The notes: generated from the letters alone by a model not told the origin. Positions 17,310 to 26,781 are shown, counted from the first letter of the stretch. The stretch: 64,000 bases of DNA from ZC4RG29 sp036563875 (GCA_036563875.1 DATCLO010000110.1:22217-86216), one strand, 5' to 3'. A program made the numbers and translations.

Positions 17310-18347
17310 TTAGAGAGAAGCGCGGAGGTGAACTTCAAACGGTGCAGCCACCTGTTCACGCGCGCCTTCCATGATCAATCGTGCTGCCTGCTCACCCATA
17401 AAGCGGAAATTCGTCGATACGGTCGTAATTCCCCCCAGTATATACTTCTTGCATGGGGACTCATTGTACGATATGATCCCAATGTCTGCACCTGGCTTCA
17501 GGTTGGAGTTCATAACGTATTCCACCAAAGTCATCAGATCTTTATCCCGCACGGTAATCACCAAGTCACCACGATTCACACTCGTATTGTCGAGTGATGG
17601 GACAACCATCAAACCGAAGCCGTGTTCCGTCGCGAACTTGCGAATTCCTCTTATGATTTCAGGTGGATAGTAGCTGTTGTCCGGGAAGACCACTTTCAAT
17701 CGTTCATAGCAGCGCACGCGGTCGAGCATGCCCGTAAGCGCGTTGTAGATATCGCTTTCGAAATTCTCATAGACCGCAGCGTATCCGTCGGGAAGACCAG
17801 GGACCAGCTTATCGAATACAATCAGCTTGTCACGCGGGATAGCGCTCATCACCTGGCCGGCGTCTTCGGTGCGACCCGAAAAAAGAGCAGTAACGACAAA
17901 GTGTGTGTAATCTTCCATCCTATCGAGGATGAGCTTCCTGAAACTGGCGAAGTCGTTGTTGTATACGTATATGTCAACCTCCGCGGATCCATCGAATGTT
18001 TCCAGGAGGGCATCGTACATTACCTTCTTGTGTTCGCTCAGTTTATTCAGCAACAACAGCACCCTATACCGTTTGTGCATCTCGTTGCTCCTCACAAAGA
18101 ATCCCTTGCCGGGAACGGAGTCGATGACACCGCGTTGCTTAAGGTGTCGATAACTTTTCTCTACTGTATCGCGCGAAATATCGAGCGAATAGCTGAGCTC
18201 GTTGATAGACGGAAGGGTTTGGTTTTTCTTGATGCGCTCTTCGTGTACTGCCTTCAGAATCGCCTTCGCCACCTGCATGTACTTAGGCGTTGCCGACAGG
18301 TTATCTATGTTGATCTCATCAATGATCGGATATTCTCTTATCATCAT
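17310..18347 (-). CDS. GntR-type regulator with LacI-like sugar-binding domain
   Basis: A 345-aa transcription factor. Residues about 20-88 form a GntR-family winged helix (LPSINELSYSLDISRDTVEKSYRHLKQRGVI, then PGKGFFV). The remainder resembles the periplasmic-binding-protein fold of LacI/GalR effector domains, with a C-terminal half containing RDKDLMTLVEYVMNSNLKPG and IGIISYNESPC. This GntR-LacI hybrid arrangement is common beside Bacteroidota sugar-use loci, where the ligand is a sugar released by the encoded enzymes. It lies directly downstream of susD on the same strand but beyond a hairpin, so it probably has its own promoter. Confidence 0.85.
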   Translation of the reverse strand: MMIREYPIIDEINIDNLSATPKYMQVAKAILKAVHEERIKKNQTLPSINELSYSLDISRDTVEKSYRHLKQRGVIDSVPGKGFFVRSNEMHKRYRVLLLLNKLSEHKKVMYDALLETFDGSAEVDIYVYNNDFASFRKLILDRMEDYTHFVVTALFSGRTEDAGQVMSAIPRDKLIVFDKLVPGLPDGYAAVYENFESDIYNALTGMLDRVRCYERLKVVFPDNSYYPPEIIRGIRKFATEHGFGLMVVPSLDNTSVNRGDLVITVRDKDLMTLVEYVMNSNLKPGADIGIISYNESPCKKYILGGITTVSTNFRFMGEQAARLIMEGAREQVAAPFEVHLRASL

Positions 18348-18382
18348 TGCTACACACTTATTGATTCAACTCGCATAGGAAA

Positions 18383-18407
18383 GGCGCGCCCCCGAATGGG
18401 GGCGCGC
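18383..18407 (-). terminator. GC-rich hairpin after susD
   Basis: A 10-bp perfect stem of GCGCGCCCCC and GGGGGCGCGC with a GAAT loop lies 28 nt beyond the susD stop and upstream of the GntR-type gene. On the minus strand it is followed by a short CTTTCC run. It is the likely end of the susC-susD transcript, but the weak T-tract means it could act mainly as an mRNA-stabilising hairpin. Confidence 0.6.
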
Positions 18408-18434
18408 TTTCTCGACCAAAGTTAACCCAGCAAA

Positions 18435-19940
18435 TCAGTAACCCGGGTTCTGTGTGATGTTGGGGTTCGCGTCAGTCTCACCTGTGGGTATTGGGAAGTA
18501 CAGGTGTTTTGACTGGAATCCCATGTCACCGGGTATAGCTGATGAAAAGAAGGCATTATCCAGGGTGATCTGACCTCCGATCGCCCAACGGCGGATATCG
18601 AACCAGCGCTGACCTTCGCCCGCGAGTTCCATCATCCTCTCGTCCATGATCCATTGGCGTATTACGTCGCGGTCAGTTACGCTGTTGTCACGATCGGCAG
18701 GCGATGAACCCGCCCCCCGCGCACGAGCGCGCACCTGGTTGATAAGATCTATGGCTTCGGTTGTTGATCCACCAGACTCATTGAGAGCCTCTGCCTTAAG
18801 CAGAAGTACGTCGGCGTACCGGAGGATGCGCGGGTTGTTGTTGGATGCGCCTCCTGTAGGATTTAATACATCGCGTGTGACGTATTTTCTGAAGCTCAGA
18901 TCCGAAGGGTCGAGCGACAGTTCCAGTCGCGGATCATCCGCTTCAAACAGATCGCGCAGCTTCGTCGTGGCAATGAACGGTGCTTTGCCGAACATGTTGA
19001 ACGAGTTGTCGTAAAATCCCCAGAACGCGGACAGCGATCCGATGGCGTTATCGAAGTCGTTACCGAGCCAGATGTTGTCGCCTGCGAATGCCTGCGATGC
19101 CTGGTATTCGAACAGCGACTCGTCGTTGTTCTCGGTATCAGCCGCGAAATTGTCATCGTAAGCGGGCACCAGCACACGATCCGTAATCTGGTCAGCCGCC
19201 GTGATCGCTGCCTGATAATCGGCTACACTGCCGGTCACGCTGGCTCTGAACACCAACGCTTTGGCCAGCATTCCGCGTGCAGAGCTCTTGAACACCCGTC
19301 CACGATCGGTATCCGGCCACGAATCGGGCAGCAGCGTTGCCGCTTCTGAGAAGTCGGCTATCGCTTGATCAAGCAGTTGCGTACCGGTTGAACTGGGGGG
19401 CGTCGTGTTGTCGAGACTCTTAAGGCGCTCTGTGATCAGGGGTGCGGTTCCCCAGATGTTCCAGAGCATGAAATTCGCGAAGCCACGGAGAAACAGAGCT
19501 TCACCGCGATGTGCTTCCTTCAGACCCGGGGTTACATAAATGCCGTCCTCAACTTCAGCATTCTTTTCGAGCACAACGTTGGCGCGCGAAATCAGCTGAT
19601 AGAGTGCACGGAAAAAGTAGTTGAGTCTTCCGCTTCCCGGCTGAATATTACTGAAGATCTCGAATTCGTCCTGTCCTGTAGTTGTAATATCGTCGCCGGT
19701 CAGGTACCAGATAGGAGTCACAAATGCTTCCTGGCTTGCATTGTACCAGTAGAAATCGCTCATCTTAGCATACACGCCATAAATTGCCCGTGTGAATTCA
19801 ATCTCCTCAGAGAAGTATGCCTCTTCCGTGGGGAAACCGGGAGCAATGTCCAGGCGTGATTCATTGCAGGAATTGAATCCTATGAAAGTCAGACACAGTA
19901 CCAGTAGTGTCAGTTTCTTTTTATTGCTTTTCATGTTCAT
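18435..19940 (-). CDS. SusD/RagB-family outer-membrane lipoprotein
   Basis: A 501-aa SusD-like glycan-binding lipoprotein. The signal peptide ends GFNSC (Cys25). The body shows the TPR-rich SusD fold, with HRGEALFLRGFANFMLWNIWG, a RILRYADVLLLKAEALNESGG segment and the C-terminal ITQNPGY typical of the family. It caps the SusC barrel on the cell surface and delivers oligosaccharides to it. It lies 9 nt downstream of susC in the same operon. Confidence 0.95.
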   Translation of the reverse strand: MNMKSNKKKLTLLVLCLTFIGFNSCNESRLDIAPGFPTEEAYFSEEIEFTRAIYGVYAKMSDFYWYNASQEAFVTPIWYLTGDDITTTGQDEFEIFSNIQPGSGRLNYFFRALYQLISRANVVLEKNAEVEDGIYVTPGLKEAHRGEALFLRGFANFMLWNIWGTAPLITERLKSLDNTTPPSSTGTQLLDQAIADFSEAATLLPDSWPDTDRGRVFKSSARGMLAKALVFRASVTGSVADYQAAITAADQITDRVLVPAYDDNFAADTENNDESLFEYQASQAFAGDNIWLGNDFDNAIGSLSAFWGFYDNSFNMFGKAPFIATTKLRDLFEADDPRLELSLDPSDLSFRKYVTRDVLNPTGGASNNNPRILRYADVLLLKAEALNESGGSTTEAIDLINQVRARARGAGSSPADRDNSVTDRDVIRQWIMDERMMELAGEGQRWFDIRRWAIGGQITLDNAFFSSAIPGDMGFQSKHLYFPIPTGETDANPNITQNPGY

Positions 19941-19949
19941 TCCTCCGTT

Positions 19950-22900
19950 TTAGAATGTGGCACTGATACCTAACATAATCTGGCGCAGCGGCGGGAAGAC
20001 ATCGTTCTCCGGATCAGGACCCGTCCAGTCTGTAAAAGTCGCGAGGTTCGTTCCGCTCAGGAATAACCGAACATTGTCAATAACACCTGTTTTTTCCAGG
20101 AGCGTAGACGGAACGGTATAGCCGAGCTGTACATTCTTCACGCGGAGGAATCCTGCGTTCTCAACAAAGCGGTTCGAGAACCGGTTGTTTCCGTTCGGAT
20201 CGTCAAACACAGCGCGAGGCATTGTGGTGCTTGTGCCTTCGCCGGTCCACCGATTTCGCGTAGAAGCCCATTGATTTGCACCGGTACTCGACATTGATTC
20301 TCCACCAGAGCGTTGATAATTGTACTTCTGTATGTCGCCAACACCCTGGAGGAATATCGAAAGGTCGAATCCTCCGTAAGTAAACCCGAGACTCAAACCG
20401 TAGTAGTATCCAGCGATGGTCTTGCCGAGGTACGTGCGGTCGTTGTTGTTGACAACGCCGTCCGGTTCGGGATTAATAATCTCACCTGGTGCAGGTGATC
20501 CGTAAAGATCCAGGAAGTACATGTCACCGGGCTGCTGGTTGTTGGTCCCGATGCCATCTTCAAACTCAGCCTTCCAGTTGGCGATTTCCTGATCGTTCTG
20601 GAATATTCCACCCACCTTCCATCCCCACAGGTAACCCAGAGGATACCCTTCCTGGTAACGGGCGTCGCTTCCACCAAACGGTGTTCCTTGATACATCTTC
20701 ACAAGTCTGTTGCGGACCGTTGTGAAGTTCGCGGACGCATTGAACCCAAGTCGGCCGAATGTGTTGTTGTATCCAATCTGGAGCTCTACGCCGTTATTTC
20801 TCACGTTTCCAATGTTCAGGTCGGTCGCTGCTTCAATACCAGAGCTCGGGGGCAGCTCAACGAGCTGAATTACTCCTTCAGTATAACGGCTATAGTATTC
20901 CGCAGTAAATGTTACGCGGTTGTTGATAAGCACCGCGTCGAAGCCAACGTTGGTCGTACGCACGCGCTCCCACGTCAAATCAAAGTTGGGGAAATTCGGA
21001 AGACGAACGCCGGGATACTGCGTACCGTAGGGATTGCCGTTGCCTGAGCCAAGAGCATAATCAGGCGTTCCGTTGACACCTGACAGGTAGGCAAAGCCCT
21101 GGGACGTTTCCTTGTTACCGAGTTCACCCCATCCGCCGCGGAATTTCAGGTCGTTGATGAAAGCGATATTCATCGATTGGAAGAACGGTTCGGAACTGAT
21201 GCGCCATCCTGCAGCAAAGGACGGGAACGTTCCCCAGCGATAGCCAGGAGCAAACGTGGAGGCGCCATCACGACGGACAGTAGCATCGAAGTAGTAGCGA
21301 TCCTGATACTTGTAGCTCACGCGTCCCAGGTATCCCTGCAATGCCTGCGGGACCCTTCCCGTAAACGTTCCGTTAAACGGAGGGTTGTTACCTACATTGC
21401 GGAAGTTCGGATCCGTATAGTTGATTTGACCAGAGCTTGCGTCAGTGTATCGCCATGTGCTCTCCTGGTCCATTGCATTGAACAGCACATCAATGTTGTG
21501 ATCACCAAAACTCCTGTTGTAGTTAATAGTAAGTTCCCTCACGAGGTTCAGATTTCGGCTTTGGCGTTCACCATATGATCCTTTGGCCGTTCCGTCGTGG
21601 CCGTTGTAAGGATTGCCCGGGGTCTGGGAGAAGCGCCAACCAGAGTACTCAGACCATTCTTTCCGAAGGTTGAAATAGTAGTCGCCACTGACACTTCCTT
21701 TGATTTTCAGGCCAGCAATAGGCTCAATCTGCAGGTATACATTCCCAATGGTTCTGAACAGATCAAATCTTCTGTCTGATGTGACCTGTTGGCCAAACAC
21801 ATTAGCATAAGTAGCCGGACCGTACAGGAATTCCGGGTCGCCAACGGGATTGTATGCTGGCCCCGGGTTCACGAGGTTCAAATCGAAGTCCGGGTTCGGT
21901 TCGAAAGCCCAGCTAACAGACGGCGCATAGCCCGTCGGATCGGAAGGATCGTGGATGGGCTGCCAGGGCGGAGTGCGCGACACGTAACCAAGGTCGGTAC
22001 CGGTATTATCAAGTGCCTTGTTCACGCTCAGCTTGATGTTCATACCGGTCTCGATGATGCGCGAGATCTTGCTGGTAACATTCGAAGCGAGCGAGAATCG
22101 CTCGAGATAGTTTTGAACCAGGGACCCCTCAGTTCTTCCATAGCCTCCGGAGACGTAATATGTCGTTGACTCATTGCCACCAGAAACGCGTATTCCGTAG
22201 TCTTCAATGATCGCGTCTTTATTGAGCAGCGCGTCCTGCCAGTCGTACGTCGGGCTGTTGCCGAGAAAATCCGGACTGTTCGGGTCAAATACAGAAGGCA
22301 TGCTGCCCGATGCTGTTGGGTTATTTGCGTAAACCTCCCGATACAGTGCAGTGTAGTCTGCAGTGTTCAACACATCAAAAGTCTTGGCGACATTTTGCAC
22401 ACCGCGCTGAGCATTGAATTCCACTTTCGGCGCGCCTGTCTTTCCACGCTTCGTTGTGATGAGGATCACACCGTTGGAGGCACGCACACCGTAGATGGCA
22501 GCTGCCGAAGCGTCTTTGAGGACCGAAATCGACTCGATGTCGTTGGGGTTGATCGATGTCATGATGTTGATCGGCGACCGAATGTCCTGGAAGCCGGCAT
22601 TCGGACTGCTGGCTGCCCCTTCAAGGATCGGAACGCCGTCGATAACGTAAAGGGGTTCTGCAAATCCCCAGGTAGCAACACCACGGATCTGGATGTTGGG
22701 ACGATCGAAAGGATTGCCGCTAGGCGTCCCGACAAACACGCCGGCCATGCGTCCTTGCATGGCCAACTCCGGTGTCATCGCCGTGCTCTTCGAGATCTGC
22801 TCTGCATCCATGGAAGAGATGGCGCCTGTCACATCCTTCTTCTCACGTTCACCATATCCGATAACGACGACTTCGCTCAGGTTGGTAATGTCGTCCTGCA

Positions 22901-23537
22901 TGACAACGTTAATTGTCGTGCTGGTCCCGACGCGAATTTCCTGCGGCGCATAACCAATGAAGCTAAATACGAGGATGGAATTTTCATCCGTAACATTTAT
23001 CGTATACTGTCCATCGGCATCGGAAGTCGTACCATTTGTAGTGCCCTTCTCAACGATGTTCACACCGGGCAACGGTAGGCCGTCCTTGTCGACAACCCGG
23101 CCGCTTATACCAATCAGGATCGATGCATACGCTTCGGTACTGAAGGTTGCCGTCTCGGTTTGGCCGACATCCGACCGACGTAGTTTTACGAGTACGATCT
23201 GATTGCCCGCCACCTCGTATCCAATGTTCAGTGGCGTCAGGATCTTATCCAGTACTTCAGAGAGTGGTGTGTTTTCTTCGTTGAGGGTGATCTTCTCGCG
23301 GGTAGAAACCAGCTGCGAGTGATATAGAAACCGGGCATCGGTCAGTTTCTCGATTCGGGACAGGGCCGAACGTATGGTGGTGTTCTCCAGCTGGATGCTG
23401 ATCCTGCTGTCCAGGACGCTCTGTGCTCCGCCTTCGTGGGCGTGGGCGAAGCTGAGGAAGATGCCTGCGAGTAGGATTTGCGCTAGAGAAACCTTCATAA
23501 TGTACGCCCAAGTCGGTACTTGTAGCAGTTTTTGCAT
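19950..23537 (-). CDS. SusC/RagA TonB-dependent transporter with STN signalling domain
   Basis: A 1195-aa outer-membrane transporter. After the signal peptide there is a Secretin/TonB N-terminal (STN) domain at about 45-118 (ISIQLENTTIRSALSRIE), a carboxypeptidase-regulatory-like domain at about 143-215 (GRVVDKDGLPLPGVNI), a TonB-box-like EVVVIGYG, the plug (MDAEQISKSTAMTPELAMQG through YVIDGVPI and VLKDASAAAIYGVRASNG), and a 22-strand barrel ending in LGISATF. The STN domain indicates that it signals to the FecR/sigma pair encoded just upstream. It imports glycan fragments together with SusD. Confidence 0.95.
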   Translation of the reverse strand: MQKLLQVPTWAYIMKVSLAQILLAGIFLSFAHAHEGGAQSVLDSRISIQLENTTIRSALSRIEKLTDARFLYHSQLVSTREKITLNEENTPLSEVLDKILTPLNIGYEVAGNQIVLVKLRRSDVGQTETATFSTEAYASILIGISGRVVDKDGLPLPGVNIVEKGTTNGTTSDADGQYTINVTDENSILVFSFIGYAPQEIRVGTSTTINVVMQDDITNLSEVVVIGYGEREKKDVTGAISSMDAEQISKSTAMTPELAMQGRMAGVFVGTPSGNPFDRPNIQIRGVATWGFAEPLYVIDGVPILEGAASSPNAGFQDIRSPINIMTSINPNDIESISVLKDASAAAIYGVRASNGVILITTKRGKTGAPKVEFNAQRGVQNVAKTFDVLNTADYTALYREVYANNPTASGSMPSVFDPNSPDFLGNSPTYDWQDALLNKDAIIEDYGIRVSGGNESTTYYVSGGYGRTEGSLVQNYLERFSLASNVTSKISRIIETGMNIKLSVNKALDNTGTDLGYVSRTPPWQPIHDPSDPTGYAPSVSWAFEPNPDFDLNLVNPGPAYNPVGDPEFLYGPATYANVFGQQVTSDRRFDLFRTIGNVYLQIEPIAGLKIKGSVSGDYYFNLRKEWSEYSGWRFSQTPGNPYNGHDGTAKGSYGERQSRNLNLVRELTINYNRSFGDHNIDVLFNAMDQESTWRYTDASSGQINYTDPNFRNVGNNPPFNGTFTGRVPQALQGYLGRVSYKYQDRYYFDATVRRDGASTFAPGYRWGTFPSFAAGWRISSEPFFQSMNIAFINDLKFRGGWGELGNKETSQGFAYLSGVNGTPDYALGSGNGNPYGTQYPGVRLPNFPNFDLTWERVRTTNVGFDAVLINNRVTFTAEYYSRYTEGVIQLVELPPSSGIEAATDLNIGNVRNNGVELQIGYNNTFGRLGFNASANFTTVRNRLVKMYQGTPFGGSDARYQEGYPLGYLWGWKVGGIFQNDQEIANWKAEFEDGIGTNNQQPGDMYFLDLYGSPAPGEIINPEPDGVVNNNDRTYLGKTIAGYYYGLSLGFTYGGFDLSIFLQGVGDIQKYNYQRSGGESMSSTGANQWASTRNRWTGEGTSTTMPRAVFDDPNGNNRFSNRFVENAGFLRVKNVQLGYTVPSTLLEKTGVIDNVRLFLSGTNLATFTDWTGPDPENDVFPPLRQIMLGISATF

Positions 23538-23572
23538 ACTTTTACTAGGTTTTTCTTAATGGTTTCAGTTAG

Positions 23573-23617
23573 GAAAAACGCTCCCCCCATCCCTGGCCGG
23601 ATGGGTACGCGTGGAGC
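23573..23617 (-). terminator. Intrinsic terminator or attenuator between fecR and susC
   Basis: On the minus strand GCTCC, an internal bulge, CCCATCC, the loop GGCCAG, GGATGGG and GGGAGC form a strong hairpin followed by GTTTTTC. It stands downstream of fecR and about 36 nt before the susC start, so readthrough from the sigma/FecR unit into susCD would be limited, and susCD probably has its own sigma-dependent promoter or an antitermination step. Confidence 0.65.
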
Positions 23618-23624
23618 ATTTAAA

Positions 23625-23654
23625 GAGTCGGCGGCGGTCCCTGTCGCCGGCTCT
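23625..23654. other. Second GC-rich hairpin between fecR and susC
   Basis: GAGTCGGCGGC and GTCGCCGGCTC can pair as an 11-bp stem with two G-U pairs. On the plus strand it is followed by six T residues, but no plus-strand gene precedes it. On the minus strand it lies 60 nt after fecR, just ahead of the stronger terminator at 23573-23617, so the two form a tandem hairpin block in the fecR-susC spacer. Confidence 0.4.
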
Positions 23655-23717
23655 CGTTTTTTAAAGGTTTAGGTCTTCATGTCCTTGCTGTTTCGGTTTG
23701 GTTCATGAGTAGTTGAT

Positions 23718-24806
23718 TCATTCCGTACACCCCTTACCGTACACTATTATGTGGGTGTCCATTATCTCATAGGTCGCGTTCACTGCCTTGCAGATCAGCG
23801 ACAACTTCATCTGTAGCGACTCATCCGTGAGGGAGGCGTTTAGGTAGCACCCTCGCATGATCTCCTCGTCGTACACAATCTCTACCCCGTACGCCTTTTC
23901 CAATGCCGCGAAGACGTCTGCCATCTTCGCATCCACAAACTCGAAGTTCCGCTGTTCCTCTTCCGGAATAAGCAGGCTGGGATTTTCAAAGAGTGATTTG
24001 GTGAGTCGCGCGTCTTCGCGTGAATACACCGCCTGTTGATTGGGCGACAAGACGAGGCCTTCGCGACGAGGATTGTCGCTCGCCTGCACCGCCGTTCCGG
24101 TCGGCTGAGCGAAAACCGACACTTTACCCGAGCGAACCTCTACAATCACGTTAGGTTCGTCGTCGTATGCCCTTATCGAAAAGCTCGTACCAAGTACCCT
24201 GGTGACAAGTTCATTGGCGTACACGAGAAAAGGCCGGCGCGGATCGCGGGCAATGTCGAATAGAGCTTCTCCCTCAAGATATACCTGCCGGCTGTCTGTT
24301 CCGAACGACTGCGGATAACGAAGTGAGCTGTTAGGCTGGAGCACGATGGAACTACCATCACTCAGAATCATTTTGAGAGGATACTCTCCATTATTTACAC
24401 GCTCAGAGTATTCAGGAATAGAGGTTTTTGCCTGCACATTCTGAGCAACGTCGTCTTTTTGAGAATACAGGAATGCAAAATAGCTGAGGCCGCCGCTCAA
24501 CAACAGTAGCGCCGCAATCCTGAGGAGGTTGTTTTGCCAAACCGATGGCTTTTCATCCAGCAGTATGTCACGCTGCACGCGGTTCCACATCATATCCTTC
24601 TGATACTCGCTCGGGAACCGTTCGGGTTCAGACAGAATTGCAAGGACCATCCGCCGCGCCTCCTGAACTTCTTCCGCTTTATCGGGATGCGCAACCAGCC
24701 AATCGGACCACTTAGCCTCCAGCTCCGGGGTGGGATTCTTCACCCACCTGATAAAAAGCTCATCCTGGGCCAGGTCGCCAGCATCAAAGTCAGCGTAATC
24801 TTTCAT
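23718..24806 (-). CDS. FecR-family anti-sigma factor
   Basis: A 362-aa membrane regulator. The N-terminal cytoplasmic part (residues 1-90) binds the sigma factor, one membrane segment is at about 94-115 (LLRIAALLLLSGGLSYFAF), and the periplasmic part contains the FecR domain (LEGEALFDIARDPRRPFLV, VLGTSFSIRAYDDEPNVIVEV) and a C-terminal STN-like DUF4974 domain ending in HIIVYGKGC. It transmits the signal from the STN domain of the neighbouring SusC to the ECF sigma factor encoded upstream. Confidence 0.93.
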   Translation of the reverse strand: MKDYADFDAGDLAQDELFIRWVKNPTPELEAKWSDWLVAHPDKAEEVQEARRMVLAILSEPERFPSEYQKDMMWNRVQRDILLDEKPSVWQNNLLRIAALLLLSGGLSYFAFLYSQKDDVAQNVQAKTSIPEYSERVNNGEYPLKMILSDGSSIVLQPNSSLRYPQSFGTDSRQVYLEGEALFDIARDPRRPFLVYANELVTRVLGTSFSIRAYDDEPNVIVEVRSGKVSVFAQPTGTAVQASDNPRREGLVLSPNQQAVYSREDARLTKSLFENPSLLIPEEEQRNFEFVDAKMADVFAALEKAYGVEIVYDEEIMRGCYLNASLTDESLQMKLSLICKAVNATYEIMDTHIIVYGKGCTE

Positions 24807-24930
24807 CTAAATGCCATTTCACACGAATGCGTTATTAAAAGTCACGGACCCCGAGTTTTAACTCACCTTAAAGCAAATTTTTTTTTAAAACAGAGAAAAA
24901 CCTGCCCGGAACGGGCATAAGAAGGTTCGC

Positions 24931-25488
24931 TTACGCCAGGAATTGCGCGTACTGTCGCAGTTGAAGCAGACCGCGCGCCACCAGGTTACGAACCGACTGG
25001 GGGTTGGCTCCCATGATCTCACCTATTTCCTCGTAGCTGAACTCGTCATAGAACCGTAGCATGATCGCTTCATACTGCCGGGGCGAAAGGTTGTGCAGGT
25101 ATTTTTTCAGCTTGCGGGTTCGTTCATCACCGGATTCGATGGACATTAATTCTTCTTCCGGAGATAAGTCTATGAGCGTTTCCATGTCATCCCACCGAAG
25201 GCCATCCTGAAGACTCCATTCATTGTTCTCAGCTGTCTTAATGATCCGGCTGCGAAGGGCACGATAGAGGTAGTACTTTACTGAAGTAGTAGCGGCGAGG
25301 TTTTTACGGTATTTCCACAGCGCGACAAACACATCCTGAATGCAGTCTTCGATTCTGTCACGGTCCTTACAAATCCGCGATGCATAATTGTAGAGCAACC
25401 CAACGTATCGCTGATAAAGCAACGAGAAGGCGGTTCGGTCCCCACGCTTCAAACTACTCCACAGCACACTATCACTGCATTCTGTCAT
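24931..25488 (-). CDS. ECF sigma factor (Bacteroidetes SusC/FecR type)
   Basis: A 185-aa RNA polymerase sigma-70 factor of the ECF group. Region 2 is at about 20-90 (YNYASRICKDRDRIEDCIQDVFVALWKY) and region 4 at about 128-180 (LSPRQYEAIMLRFYDEFSYEEIGEIMG, QSVRNLVARGLLQLR), forming the -35-binding helix-turn-helix. It is the first gene of the sigma-FecR-SusC-SusD array and should activate the susCD promoter when released by FecR. 124 nt separate it from fecR. Confidence 0.93.
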   Translation of the reverse strand: MTECSDSVLWSSLKRGDRTAFSLLYQRYVGLLYNYASRICKDRDRIEDCIQDVFVALWKYRKNLAATTSVKYYLYRALRSRIIKTAENNEWSLQDGLRWDDMETLIDLSPEEELMSIESGDERTRKLKKYLHNLSPRQYEAIMLRFYDEFSYEEIGEIMGANPQSVRNLVARGLLQLRQYAQFLA

Positions 25489-25603
25489 CAGAAACCGATT
25501 GAATATGTTTACATAATTAGGAAAGTAAGGCTATATCTTCAAGCAGAATACACAATTTCAATCGTTTGAACACGCAGCATACTACAGGACACTCTAGTTG
25601 CAG

Positions 25604-25627
25604 TGAATGCTTAATTGAATGCTTAAT
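25604..25627. repeat. Tandem 12-bp direct repeat
   Basis: TGAATGCTTAAT occurs twice head to tail without mismatch, inside the 347-nt gene-free stretch between the sigma factor gene and the YdjC-type gene, immediately before the palindromic element at 25646-25800. Within this stretch no protein-coding frame is credible; 25501-25600 holds only AT-rich sequence. Confidence 0.7.
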
Positions 25628-25645
25628 GCGGATACACAGATTATG

Positions 25646-25800
25646 CGTCTCTACGACACGATAGCACCATTCTCTACTAAACACCACCAATCACATGGTC
25701 GTACCAATCACGTGGTGTTAGTAGTAGAAGTGTGATTGTATGTGATCGTAATAGTAGAGACTGGTCGTAGTGGTAGAGACGTTGCATGCAACGTCTCTAC
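25646..25800. repeat. Nested palindromic intergenic element
   Basis: Several inverted repeats are nested: CGTCTCTACGAC (25646-25657) with a near-complement at 25764-25781, TCTCTACT (25671-25678) with AGTAGAGA (25753-25760), AACACCAC (25680-25687) with GTGGTGTT (25712-25719), and AATCACA with TGTGATT (25731-25737). The element ends in a perfect 28-nt palindrome at 25773-25800, with arms of 14 nt (GTAGAGACGTTGCA and its complement). No coding capacity is seen. The form resembles a MITE or REP-like mobile repeat. Confidence 0.75.
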
Positions 25801-25835
25801 ATGGGATATATCCTCATAAACCCACCGATCACTGA

Positions 25836-26708
25836 TTACCGATTACCTTTCAGCTCCGCCCGAACATCCGCATAACTAACCAATTTTATCCCTAATTCCT
25901 TAATGAGCGCTTTGACATCGGGGTCAGTCCACATATCTGTGACACCCTGACGGTCGGCAGCGACGTCTTCGTAGCCAATGTGGGAGATGGCGCGCAGTTC
26001 TTCGTTGTCGAGTCCAGGATGTTCAACAAACAGATAAGTCTTGCCGCGTTCAAGCTTGCGGAGCATTTTCATGAAAGCCTCCTTTTTCTCGGCTGAGGTG
26101 GTGTGGGGACCCTCGTAGCGAGCGCTGGTTACGCCTGCGGCTGAAAGATCGATGTCAATGTTGTATTCCGCCGTGAGTTTCTTCACGAGGGCCCTGACGT
26201 CATCGTTGATGTTGGTGCATCCCATATGACCTGATACGTGACTGATGCGGGGAATTTTCTTCAGCGCGAGTTCAATCTGGGCACGGAATTCTCTTTCGAT
26301 ATCCTCGATTGTCCACTTGTTGTCTAGCAGAGCACGACCCGGGTAGTTTTTGTTGGGCCAGATGAAAGGATACAAGTAGCCATCTTCATCGGTGAGGTTC
26401 GGCGACCACGAGACCGGGCGCCATTTGACGTTATCCCATTCGCTCGTTAAGGCGAGGTGAATGCCCACGTCGATGTCGGGATTTTCTTCCAGCAATCGCA
26501 CCGCTTCCGGAAACCAGGGTGACGGAACAATCACCTCTATTGAGGTTTGAATCCCCTCTTTTGAACAACGAATGAGTGCTTCGTTGCCCGAATGGGAATA
26601 TCCCATATCGTCACCCCGGACGATGAGGCGCGGTGCGTCCGACTGCGCACATGAAAAAAATGTAGTACTGGCCAGCAGAGCCAGGGTCAGAAACCATTTT
26701 GTCTTCAT
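25836..26708 (-). CDS. YdjC/ChbG-family deacetylase homologue, exported
   Basis: A 290-aa protein with a signal peptide ending FFSC (lipobox-like, Cys20). The mature part starts RLIVRGDDMGYSHSGNEALIRC, the metal-binding motif of the YdjC/ChbG family, with further conserved VGIHLAL and HVSGHMGC stretches. Characterised members remove acetyl groups from chito-oligosaccharides; export of this homologue suggests a periplasmic or surface substrate. It stands alone between a repeat-rich spacer and a divergent SMR transporter gene. Confidence 0.8.
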   Translation of the reverse strand: MKTKWFLTLALLASTTFFSCAQSDAPRLIVRGDDMGYSHSGNEALIRCSKEGIQTSIEVIVPSPWFPEAVRLLEENPDIDVGIHLALTSEWDNVKWRPVSWSPNLTDEDGYLYPFIWPNKNYPGRALLDNKWTIEDIEREFRAQIELALKKIPRISHVSGHMGCTNINDDVRALVKKLTAEYNIDIDLSAAGVTSARYEGPHTTSAEKKEAFMKMLRKLERGKTYLFVEHPGLDNEELRAISHIGYEDVAADRQGVTDMWTDPDVKALIKELGIKLVSYADVRAELKGNR

Positions 26709-26781
26709 AGGTTTTCGTTTGGTTCAGCCAAAATACGGACTCTATCGCACCAATCATCCTGAACCTGCCTGCCAAAACAAT

